DNA of 64,000 nucleotides, taken from Sulfurospirillum sp. UCH001 (lineage in GTDB: Bacteria > Campylobacterota > Campylobacteria > Campylobacterales > Sulfurospirillaceae). The notes under the pieces were generated by a model, which worked only from the letters and a program-made list of their open reading frames with translations, was not told the DNA's origin and searched no databases. Made by a program: the position numbers and the translations under genes. This document shows, in pieces, positions 53,699 to 63,122 of the stretch. The stretch's first letter is position 1; the number at the start of each line of letters is the position of its first letter. Location of the stretch: NCBI RefSeq assembly GCF_001548035.1, contig NZ_AP014723.1, positions 558,001 to 622,000 on the forward strand. The letters are read 5' to 3'.

Positions 53699-54133
53699 AT
53701 GAAAAATCAAAGACTTATAGCGCTTTCCAGCAGACTTGCAGAGAAAGCCAATAAATTTATTATTGCAGAGCTGAAAAAATATGAACTGACAGATATTGCG
53801 CCTAGTCATGGTGATATCTTAAGTTTATTATTTGATGGTAGTAGTTATGAAATGGGCGAAATCTCGCGTAAAATTCACAGAACAAAACCCACAGTAACGG
53901 TTCTAGTAGAAAAGCTTGAAAAAAGCGGTTATGTACAACGTGTAAAATCAGATGTGGATGCCCGTTTTACGATGATTTCTCTTACCGAAAAAGGGTTTGC
54001 GCTTAGACCCATTTTTGAAGCTATTTCGAAAGATCTCAATGCATTAGCCTATGCGGGGCTTAGAGAAGAAGAGGGGATGTTACTCGAGATATTGCTTGAA
54101 AAAGCAATTATTAATTTTGAAAAGAGAGAGTAA
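53699..54133 (+). CDS. MarR-family transcriptional regulator
   Basis: The 144-residue winged-helix protein has the recognition helix region YEMGEISRKIHRTKPTVTVLVEKLEKSGYVQR and the wing KSDVDARFTMISLTEKG, flanked by dimerisation helices. The open frame extends upstream to 53654, but that stretch contains the promoter, so the ATG at 53699 is taken. It probably represses its own promoter and the downstream cupin gene through the paired palindromes. The effector is unknown. Confidence 0.88.
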   Translation: MKNQRLIALSSRLAEKANKFIIAELKKYELTDIAPSHGDILSLLFDGSSYEMGEISRKIHRTKPTVTVLVEKLEKSGYVQRVKSDVDARFTMISLTEKGFALRPIFEAISKDLNALAYAGLREEEGMLLEILLEKAIINFEKRE

Positions 54134-54147
54134 AAAATTAGCCATAT

Positions 54148-54163
54148 AGTTAGATATCTAATT
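54148..54163. promoter_or_regulatory. MarR operator copy 2 (inverted)
   Basis: AGTTAGATATCTAATT is the exact reverse complement of the 16-mer at 53671-53686. It lies 78 bases before the cupin gene. TATATT at 54189-54194 is a weak -10 candidate just downstream. Confidence 0.7.
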
Positions 54164-54240
54164 AATTAAGGAGGCGAAAAGTCATTTTTATATTTTAAAT
54201 TTAGTGTGAATAAACAATAAACTCAATCAAAGGAAAAATT

Positions 54241-54636
54241 ATGGAAAAAGTAGGACAAAATTATAAAGTTATCTCATGCGGTGATGTCGCATCATTAGGT
54301 CGTGTTGTACTGCACGATGTTTTGGCATTAAGTGGTGCAGAAGTCTCTGTCAATGAACTCCCTGCAGGTGTAAGTGTTCCTTTTGTACATGCACATAAAA
54401 ACAATGAAGAGATTTATGTAGTGCTTAGTGGCAAAGGGCTTTTATACATTGATGGCGAAGAGTTTGCCATAAAAGAGGGCGATGCGTTTCGTATAGACCC
54501 TAAAGGGGAGCGTTGCATCAAAGCGGACAATGCAAGCTCACTTCGTTTCATCTGTATTCAAGCCAAAGCAAAGAGCTTAGATGGCTATACCGAGAGTGAT
54601 GGTGTTGGGGTTGACGCAAAACCGTCGTGGTTATAA
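54241..54636 (+). CDS. Cupin-domain protein
   Basis: This 131-residue protein has the two cupin motifs: PFVHAHKNNEEIYVVLSGKG (metal ligands H, H, E) and GDAFRIDPKGERC. It is a single small beta barrel with no second domain. The ligand and activity are unknown; small cupins bind metals, sugars or oxylipid-like compounds. AAAGGA precedes the ATG. Its location behind the marR gene and the second operator suggests it is a target of that regulator. Confidence 0.85.
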   Translation: MEKVGQNYKVISCGDVASLGRVVLHDVLALSGAEVSVNELPAGVSVPFVHAHKNNEEIYVVLSGKGLLYIDGEEFAIKEGDAFRIDPKGERCIKADNASSLRFICIQAKAKSLDGYTESDGVGVDAKPSWL

Positions 54637-54660
54637 GATTGCCTCGAAAGAGGCAATCTT
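54635..54660. terminator. Perfect hairpin after the cupin gene
   Basis: AAGATTGCCTC and GAGGCAATCTT form an 11-base perfect stem with a GAAA tetraloop, immediately after the stop codon. The T tract is short, so termination strength is uncertain. Confidence 0.75.
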
Positions 54661-54737
54661 AGTTTGCAGAGTTAATTAGCATTTTGGAGCACTTTTTTAA
54701 CGCCTTCGTGTTAGACTAAAAATAAAAAAGTGAATCC

Positions 54738-55223
54738 ATGAAAGAATTTATCGCAACTATTCAAACTGCCATCATCGGTACCCTTGATAGTAAAGGGCAC
54801 CCTTTTAGCTCTTACGCACCTTACATTTACAACAATAACCGTTTTTACGTTTATATCTCCGACATTGCAACACATGCTAAAAATTTGCAAAAAAATCCCA
54901 AAGCATCACTCTTTTTTGTAGAAGACGAGAGTAAAACCGACAACCTGTTTGCACGAAAACGTGTGAGTTTACAATGCGATAGCCAAAAGATAGAGAGAGG
55001 AAGTGAGCGTTTTGTGGAAGTGTTAGGACTTTTTGCTAAGAAGTTTGATGCCAAGATGGTGGGGACACTTAAAAAGATGTTGGACTTTAATCTCTATGAG
55101 TTCAAAGTAATGTACGGCGAAGCGACCTTTGGATTTGGAAAAGCCTATTTTGTGGGTGGGGAAAATATGGATGAGCTGATTGCTAGAACTGAAGGCAATG
55201 GACATCATGGAGTAAATAAGTAG
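54738..55223 (+). CDS. HugZ-like FMN/haem-binding split-barrel protein
   Basis: This 161-residue protein has the pyridoxamine-phosphate-oxidase-like split barrel (AIIGTLDSKGHPFSSYAP, FYVYISDIATHAKNL, SLFFVED). It ends in FGFGKAYFVGGENMDE plus a His-rich EGNGHHGVNK tail. HugZ and ChuZ, haem oxygenases of Helicobacter and Campylobacter, share the barrel and a C-terminal His that binds haem. Those are about 250 residues, so this is a shorter relative lacking the N-terminal domain. Haem degradation is plausible, not proven. Confidence 0.8.
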   Translation: MKEFIATIQTAIIGTLDSKGHPFSSYAPYIYNNNRFYVYISDIATHAKNLQKNPKASLFFVEDESKTDNLFARKRVSLQCDSQKIERGSERFVEVLGLFAKKFDAKMVGTLKKMLDFNLYEFKVMYGEATFGFGKAYFVGGENMDELIARTEGNGHHGVNK

Positions 55224-55224
55224 T

Positions 55225-55253
55225 TTTTAGCCCTGCAAAAGGGCTAAAACTTT

Positions 55254-55255
<2 letters not shown>
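55225..55255. terminator. Bidirectional intrinsic terminator
   Basis: TTTTAGCCC and GGGCTAAAA form a perfect 9-base stem with a seven-base loop. T-rich flanks occur on both strands (CTTTTT on the plus strand). It serves the HugZ-like gene and convergent thiC. Confidence 0.88.
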
Positions 55256-57134
<1,879 letters not shown>

Positions 57135-57137
57135 TTA

Positions 57138-57230
57138 TTTCCTACGCTGGCATTACCCAGATCAGGTTCGTGAAGCCACATTAATGGACTTCTTGGGGTA
57201 TTATCTCAGCCCTAAGTTCGGCACCCCCAC
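57138..57230 (-). promoter_or_regulatory. TPP (THI-box) riboswitch of thiC
   Basis: Read on the minus strand it contains GGGGGTGCC, the pyrimidine-binding GCTGAGA (57204-57210), and the pyrophosphate-binding half ACCTGATCTGGGTAATGCC (57149-57167) followed by AGCGTAGGAA. This is the full conserved order of the element. The aptamer ends within about 15 bases of the ATG and I see no separate terminator, so control of ribosome access is likely. Confidence 0.95.
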
Positions 57231-57260
57231 AGACAATGGTAAACAATTAAAAGAAGTTGA

Positions 57261-57266
57261 TTATAC
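57261..57266 (-). promoter_or_regulatory. Putative -10 element for thiC
   Basis: ATTATA on the plus strand is TATAAT on the minus strand, about 30 bases before the first conserved riboswitch residue, which fits a transcript starting just ahead of the aptamer. Confidence 0.55.
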
Positions 57267-57355
57267 AGAACTATGCAAAGAGGCGACTTAAGAAAAAGAG
57301 TTGGGTTTAAAAAGCAGTACGTTTGTTTAAGTGTCGTTTCGTTTATTTACATTTC

Positions 57356-57772
57356 TTAACGTGCAATCACAAATGTACTGTTTTTGATGAGGTAATGGTG
57401 TGTGTCTTGAAGCTGAATGGGAAAAGGTCTACAAACATTGCCCATAAATTCAGGAACATTGAGTTGATAGGTATTATTGGGGTATTTTTCTTCTAAAAGA
57501 ACTTTTGCAGAACCGATGATTTGGTTGGCGATCTCTTTTAAAAGGTCATCTAAGTCATTTTCACAAAGATTTTCTTCAAAAAGAAGGTTAAATGCAATTT
57601 CACTCAGTACCTCTTTTTCAAAGAAAAGATACCATGTGTGTTCTGTATCGTTTTCAAGAAGAGAAATGGCAGAACCATAAAAGTATTCTCCCAAATTAGC
57701 TGCTTTTTGAGGCAGTTCACATAAAATAGTTTCACAAAAACTGCGTGTGGCTTCAATGACGGCTTGATTCAT
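57356..57772 (-). CDS. Small CheX-like phosphatase-fold protein
   Basis: This 138-residue protein consists of a single CheC/CheX-type domain. The phosphatase signature E80-x-x-N83 is present in LLKEIANQIIGSAK, preceded by the amphipathic YLFFEKEVLSEIAFNLLF strand-helix unit. It probably dephosphorylates a CheY-like receiver or forms complexes through its CheX fold. No chemotaxis gene is adjacent. It is the second protein of this type in the window (the first is at 12306-13361). Confidence 0.72.
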   Translation of the reverse strand: MNQAVIEATRSFCETILCELPQKAANLGEYFYGSAISLLENDTEHTWYLFFEKEVLSEIAFNLLFEENLCENDLDDLLKEIANQIIGSAKVLLEEKYPNNTYQLNVPEFMGNVCRPFPIQLQDTHHYLIKNSTFVIAR

Positions 57773-57934
57773 TCATAACCCCTTAATATGCGCTAAGAGA
57801 ACATTATATTTGAAACTATTTAAATTATATATTAAAGAAAATCCTAAGATGATAAAGTGATTTTAAAAAGAGAATTTTTTATACATAAGAATATTTTTTA
57901 ATCACAGCATTGGAATAATTTTTTTGAAAAACGC

Positions 57935-57940
57935 TACAAT
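57935..57940 (+). promoter_or_regulatory. Putative -10 element for the amino-acid permease
   Basis: TACAAT within CGCTACAATAGCG, with a weak TTGGAA -35 candidate 19 bases upstream. An AAGGAA ribosome site follows near the start codon. The rest of the 196-base gap is A/T-rich without recognisable content. Confidence 0.45.
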
Positions 57941-57968
57941 AGCGCGTTAATTTTTTTGAAGGAATTTT

Positions 57969-59306
57969 ATGCACACAAAAGGGCTTTCAAGAGGCTTGCA
58001 AAATAGACACGTCCAGCTTATTGCATTGGGTGGAGCTATTGGTACAGGTCTATTTTTAGGGGTTTCTACAACCGTACAATTGACAGGTCCCGCGGTACTT
58101 TTAGGGTATGCGCTGGGTGGATTTATTGCATTTATGATTATGCGACAACTGGGTGAAATGGTTGTTGAAGAGCCAGTTGCTGGATCATTTAGTCACTTTG
58201 CAAACAAATACTGGCATCCATTTGCGGGTTTTGCATCGGGCTGGAACTACTGGATTCTTTATGTTTTAGTAGGTATGGCAGAACTAACAGCGATTGGTAC
58301 GTTTGTTCACTTTTGGCTTCCAAACATCCCAACATGGGCATCAGCAGCGTTTTTCTTTGTTTTGGTTAACCTTGTAAACTTAGTCAATGTCCGTATTTAC
58401 GGTGAATTTGAGTTTTGGTTTTCTATCATTAAGGTAGCGGCTATTATTGCGATGATTGCATTTGGTAGTTACTTGCTTGTCAGTGGTAATGGTGGCGAGA
58501 GTGCACACTTTAGTAACCTTTGGGCATTAGAAGGCGGCTTTTTTCCACATGGGATTAAAGGCTTTTTGATGGCGATGGTATTCATCATGTTCTCATTTGG
58601 TGGGCTTGAGTTAATTGGTATTGCTGCGGCTGAAACAGACGATCCAAGTCATACCATTCCAAGAGCGACCAATCAAGTTATTTACCGTATTCTTATTTTC
58701 TACATTGGTGCACTTGCGGTACTTCTGTCTTTAATGCCATGGATGCAGATGACCAAAGAAGTCACGCCATTTGTAATGGTTTTTAGCACGATCAATCAAA
58801 ATGTTATTGCACATGTACTCAATGCGATCGTTTTAACAGCGGCACTTTCAGTCTATAACAGTGGCGTTTACTCAAATTCACGTATGCTGTTTGGTTTAGC
58901 AGCACAAGGCAATGCACCTAAAATGATGATGCGCCTAAACAGTAAAGGCGTTCCAGTCAATGCCGTACTATTCTCTGCGCTCATTACAGGTACATGTGTC
59001 GCGCTTAATTATTTTATGCCAGAGGGTGCATTTCAGTTTTTGATGGCACTTGTTGTTTCAGCGTTGGTAGTTAATTGGTTTATGATTAGCTTTGCGCATC
59101 TTAAATTCCGTTATGCAAAAATTAAAGAGGGCATAGAGCCTAAATTTAAAGCATTTTGGTTCCCAATGGGCAACATTATCTGTCTAGCGTTTTTCGTGAT
59201 GATTTTGGGTGTGATGCTTTTTATTGATGGTATCAATATCTCTGTTTATCTTATTCCTGCATGGTTGATTGTATTAGCCATTGGGTATAAACTCTCTCGT
59301 AAATAA
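57969..59306 (+). CDS. Aromatic amino-acid permease of the AroP/PheP type
   Basis: This 445-residue APC-superfamily transporter has about 12 helices. LIALGGAIGTGLFLG, IMRQLGEMVVEEPVAGSFSH, GFASGWNYW, MFSFGGLELIGIAAAE and TAALSVYNSGVYSNSRML follow E. coli AroP nearly word for word as I remember it. Such permeases import Phe, Tyr or Trp with protons. The closeness to enterobacterial proteins, contrasted with usual transporters of this phylum, suggests possible horizontal acquisition. Specificity could also be another neutral amino acid. Confidence 0.85.
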   Translation: MHTKGLSRGLQNRHVQLIALGGAIGTGLFLGVSTTVQLTGPAVLLGYALGGFIAFMIMRQLGEMVVEEPVAGSFSHFANKYWHPFAGFASGWNYWILYVLVGMAELTAIGTFVHFWLPNIPTWASAAFFFVLVNLVNLVNVRIYGEFEFWFSIIKVAAIIAMIAFGSYLLVSGNGGESAHFSNLWALEGGFFPHGIKGFLMAMVFIMFSFGGLELIGIAAAETDDPSHTIPRATNQVIYRILIFYIGALAVLLSLMPWMQMTKEVTPFVMVFSTINQNVIAHVLNAIVLTAALSVYNSGVYSNSRMLFGLAAQGNAPKMMMRLNSKGVPVNAVLFSALITGTCVALNYFMPEGAFQFLMALVVSALVVNWFMISFAHLKFRYAKIKEGIEPKFKAFWFPMGNIICLAFFVMILGVMLFIDGINISVYLIPAWLIVLAIGYKLSRK

Positions 59307-59313
59307 CTATTAG

Positions 59314-59343
59314 GCTCTTTGCATGAATTAAAATGCAAAGAGC
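59314..59343 (+). terminator. Intrinsic terminator after the permease gene
   Basis: GCTCTTTGCAT pairs perfectly with ATGCAAAGAGC across an eight-base loop. TCATCTTCTTTT follows. A good stem with a moderate T tract. Confidence 0.8.
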
Positions 59344-59428
59344 TCATCTTCTTTTAACATCCACTTTAAATCGTTTATTAAGAGCGCATCTAGTACAATC
59401 AATCATCTTATAATTAAAGTTGGCATAT

Positions 59429-60178
59429 ATGTTAGTGGGGCTTGCATTTTTCGGTATTTTAGTAGGATTTTCTTCTGGTTTCTTTGGCATCGGTGGAGGA
59501 ACGATTCTTGTACCTGCATTGATTTATTTTGGTTACGACATCAAAATGGCTATTGGTATTTCTGTTATGCAGATGATATTTAGTTCGATGTTTGGCTCCT
59601 ACGTCAACTATAAAGCAGGTGTCTTGCAACTTAACAGCGGTATTTTCTTAGGATTTGGTGCACTTTTTGGTGCAGCACTTAGCGGATTTATCGTTGACGC
59701 ACTACCTCGAATTGCGCTTTTAATTCTTTTTGCAACGATTTTAGCGATGTCTATTTATAAGTTTTTTACAGCACCCACTGTTTCGAAAAGTGAGCCGAAT
59801 GAGTCGAAGAGTTTACTCTTTGTTGTCGGTGTTATCATAGGTGCTATTGCCATTAGTACGGGAACGGGTGGTGCCATTTTCTTAACACCTGTTTTGGTAG
59901 GTTTTATGAATTGGGACATTAAAAAAGCGGTTGGTACAACACTCTTTTTTATTATTTTTGGTTCCATATCTGGGTTTATCAGTTTGGCTTCGCATGGGCA
60001 TGTGGATTATAATGCCGGTGTTGCTGTGGGCATTGGTTCGTTAATCGGTGTCTATTTTGGGGTGAAAGTTTCCCATAAAGTTGAAAAAAAGGTGCAAAAA
60101 AGAGCCCTTTTAATCTTGTATGTCATTATGTTTATACTAACAATCAATAAAATTTTAAGTGAGTTAAATGTCCTATGA
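59429..60178 (+). CDS. TauE/SafE-family anion exporter
   Basis: The 249-residue integral membrane protein has the duplicated glycine-rich halves typical of the family: GFSSGFFGIGGGTILVPAL in the first half and AISTGTGGAIFLTPVL in the second, with about eight helices. Relatives export sulfite, sulfoacetate or similar anions. The TTG at 59420 is in frame but the ATG at 59429 is preferred. Neither has a strong ribosome site. It overlaps uvrA by 4 bases. Confidence 0.88.
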   Translation: MLVGLAFFGILVGFSSGFFGIGGGTILVPALIYFGYDIKMAIGISVMQMIFSSMFGSYVNYKAGVLQLNSGIFLGFGALFGAALSGFIVDALPRIALLILFATILAMSIYKFFTAPTVSKSEPNESKSLLFVVGVIIGAIAISTGTGGAIFLTPVLVGFMNWDIKKAVGTTLFFIIFGSISGFISLASHGHVDYNAGVAVGIGSLIGVYFGVKVSHKVEKKVQKRALLILYVIMFILTINKILSELNVL

Positions 60179-62991
60179 TAAAAATTTACGGTGCTAAAGA
60201 GAACAATCTAAAAAATATCAATTTAGAAATTCCAAAAAATAAGCTTGTGGTTTTTACAGGTTTAAGTGGAAGTGGTAAAAGTACTCTAGCGTTTGATACG
60301 CTTTATGCAGAAGGGCAACGTCGCTACATCGAGTCTCTTTCTTCGTATGCGAGACAGTTTTTGGACCGTGTGGGTAAGCCTGATGTAGAGAAAATTGAAG
60401 GTTTAACACCTGCTATTGCGATCGATCAAAAAACAACCAGCAAAAACCCTCGCTCTACGGTAGGAACGATTACTGAGATTTATGACTATTTGCGTTTACT
60501 CTATGCACGCGTTGGTAAACAGCATTGTCATCTTTGTGGTAAAGAGATCTCACAAATGTCAGTGGCAGATATCATTGAACAGGTATTAAAGCTTCCTCCT
60601 GAGACAAAACTTTCTATTTTAGCGCCACTGGTACGTGAGAAAAAAGGTAGTTTTGCTGATATGATCGAATCTTTACGCCATAAGGGCTATGTACGTGCGC
60701 TTGTTGATGGTGTCATGGTGCGTTTGGATGAAGAGATAGAACTTTCTAAAACGAAAAAGCACACGATTAAAGTAATTATTGACCGTGTTGTGGTGCGTGA
60801 TGAGAACAAAGAGAGAATTGCTACTGACATTGAAAAAGCACTGTTGGAGAGTTATGGTGAAGTGGAACTTGATATCGCCAATGCCGAAGAAGTAGGCCTT
60901 GCAACTTCTCATATTCACTACAGTGAGCATTTGGCATGTTTTGATTGTAAGATCAGTTTTGAGCCACTTGAGCCACTTTCGTTTTCCTTTAACTCACCCA
61001 AAGGTGCATGTCCGACATGTGATGGTCTAGGCATTCGCTATACCCTCGATCTTAAAAAAATCATCAATGAAAATGTAAGCATCAGTGAAGGAGCAATCAA
61101 AATCTTTTACGGCTTCAATAAAAGCTTTTATGCCAAATTTTTAGAGGCATATTGTGAAGCAGCGGGCATTAGTACTCGTATTCCGTATGAAGAACTTGAA
61201 GAGCACCAGCAAAAGGCGATTTTACACGGTGGTGTGGAAGAGGCGACTTTCTTTTGGAAAAAACATAAACTCACCCGTAAATGGGATGGTGTCATCAAAA
61301 TTGCCTATGATATGCTTAAAGATGAAAAAGAACTAGGCGATTACATGAGTGAGAAGACGTGCGATACGTGTGGTGGATACCGTCTTAAAAAAGAGAGTTT
61401 AGCGGTAAGGCTTGCAAAGAAAAATATCGCAGATATTTTAGAACTTCCAATAGACCAATGTTTAGCTTTTTTCCAAGATGAAAAGAACTTTGCTTCTATG
61501 AAAGCACAGCACAAAATGATCTCTGAGCCTATTTTGAAAGAGATTAAAGAGAGGCTCTTCTTCTTATTTGATGTGGGACTTGGATACATTAGCCTTGGAC
61601 GGGATGCAAGAACTATCAGTGGCGGTGAAGCGCAACGTATTCGTATTGCTTCACAGATTGGTAGTGGACTCACAGGTGTTATGTATGTTTTAGATGAGCC
61701 TAGTATTGGGCTTCATGAACGTGACACGCTTAAACTGATTCGTACGCTTCGAAGCTTACAGAAAAAAGGAAACTCTGTCATCGTGGTCGAACACGATAAA
61801 GAGACCATTAAAACGGCAGATTTTATCGTGGACATTGGACCAGGGGCTGGAAAATTTGGTGGTGAAGTGGTCTTTAAAGGAACCAATGAAGAGCTGTTAA
61901 AAAGCAATACGCTTACAGCACAATACCTCAATGGCACACGAATCATTAACTACCGCGAAAACCGTAAACAAGAGCGTTGGATAGAACTCAATAATGTAAC
62001 TATTAACAATATCCAAAATCTCGATGTGAAAATTCCTTTAGGCAATCTTGTGGCGATTACAGGTGTGAGTGGTAGCGGTAAAAGTTCACTGATTCTCCAA
62101 ACGTTGCTTCCTGTTGCCAAAGAGTATCTCAACCGTGCAAAAAAAGTGAACAAGGTTGCAGGAGTAGAGTGTATAGGACTTGATCAGCTTGATAAAGTGA
62201 TTTATCTTGACCAAAGCCCTATTGGTAGGACTCCTCGCTCAAACCCTGCGACTTACACAGGTGTTATGGATGAGATAAGAGCACTCTTTGCCAAAACCAA
62301 AGAGGCGCAAATAAGGGGTTACAGTGTTGGTCGTTTCTCCTTTAACGTCAAAGGTGGACGTTGTGAGAAGTGTCAAGGCGATGGAGAAATCAAAATAGAA
62401 ATGCACTTCTTACCGGATATTATGGTGAAATGTGACAGTTGTAAAGGGCATCGCTACAATGCGCAAACGTTAGAGATCAAATACAAAGGCAAGTCCATCT
62501 CTGATGTACTCGATATGAGTGTTGATGAAGCCTTTGAATTTTTCAAAGCCATTCCAAAAATTCATCAAAAAATTCAAACCTTAGTAGATGTTGGTTTGGG
62601 CTACATCACTCTAGGACAAAATGCCGTTACACTGAGTGGTGGTGAAGCGCAGCGTATCAAACTAGCAAAAGAGCTTAGTAAAAAAGATACAGGCAATACC
62701 CTCTATGTTTTAGATGAACCAACCACTGGCTTACACTTCGCAGACGTAGATAGACTGGTAAAAGTGTTACACCATCTCACAGATATGGGTAACTCTGTTT
62801 TAGTGATAGAACACAACATGGATGTCATCAAAAATGCAGACTATATGATCGACATGGGACCTGAAGGTGGAAGCTATGGAGGGCGCATAATAGCGATAGG
62901 AACGCCATTTGATGTTGCTAGGGACGCTGAAGCATCTGGAAGCTATACAGGAAAATTTTTAGCATTAGAATTGGAATCAGAAAAGCAATAA
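60175..62991 (+). CDS. uvrA: Excinuclease ABC subunit A
   Basis: This 938-residue damage-recognition ATPase has two ABC modules: Walker A GLSGSGKST near 29-37 and GVSGSGKSS in the second half. Both signature loops read LSGGEAQRI. Zinc fingers include CPTCDGLG and CEKCQGDGEI. It loads UvrB in nucleotide-excision repair. It is coupled to the exporter gene through an ATGA overlap. Confidence 0.98.
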   Translation: MIKIYGAKENNLKNINLEIPKNKLVVFTGLSGSGKSTLAFDTLYAEGQRRYIESLSSYARQFLDRVGKPDVEKIEGLTPAIAIDQKTTSKNPRSTVGTITEIYDYLRLLYARVGKQHCHLCGKEISQMSVADIIEQVLKLPPETKLSILAPLVREKKGSFADMIESLRHKGYVRALVDGVMVRLDEEIELSKTKKHTIKVIIDRVVVRDENKERIATDIEKALLESYGEVELDIANAEEVGLATSHIHYSEHLACFDCKISFEPLEPLSFSFNSPKGACPTCDGLGIRYTLDLKKIINENVSISEGAIKIFYGFNKSFYAKFLEAYCEAAGISTRIPYEELEEHQQKAILHGGVEEATFFWKKHKLTRKWDGVIKIAYDMLKDEKELGDYMSEKTCDTCGGYRLKKESLAVRLAKKNIADILELPIDQCLAFFQDEKNFASMKAQHKMISEPILKEIKERLFFLFDVGLGYISLGRDARTISGGEAQRIRIASQIGSGLTGVMYVLDEPSIGLHERDTLKLIRTLRSLQKKGNSVIVVEHDKETIKTADFIVDIGPGAGKFGGEVVFKGTNEELLKSNTLTAQYLNGTRIINYRENRKQERWIELNNVTINNIQNLDVKIPLGNLVAITGVSGSGKSSLILQTLLPVAKEYLNRAKKVNKVAGVECIGLDQLDKVIYLDQSPIGRTPRSNPATYTGVMDEIRALFAKTKEAQIRGYSVGRFSFNVKGGRCEKCQGDGEIKIEMHFLPDIMVKCDSCKGHRYNAQTLEIKYKGKSISDVLDMSVDEAFEFFKAIPKIHQKIQTLVDVGLGYITLGQNAVTLSGGEAQRIKLAKELSKKDTGNTLYVLDEPTTGLHFADVDRLVKVLHHLTDMGNSVLVIEHNMDVIKNADYMIDMGPEGGSYGGRIIAIGTPFDVARDAEASGSYTGKFLALELESEKQ

Positions 62992-63122
62992 ATAAAAATG
63001 TTTCTTTTGGTAACTCTTTTTATCTTAAAAAATCCTATGAATTCATTTAGAATGAAACATACATAAGTTAGACATAATTTTTAACTATAATCGATTCATC
63101 TAAATATTCAAAAGGATCTTTC

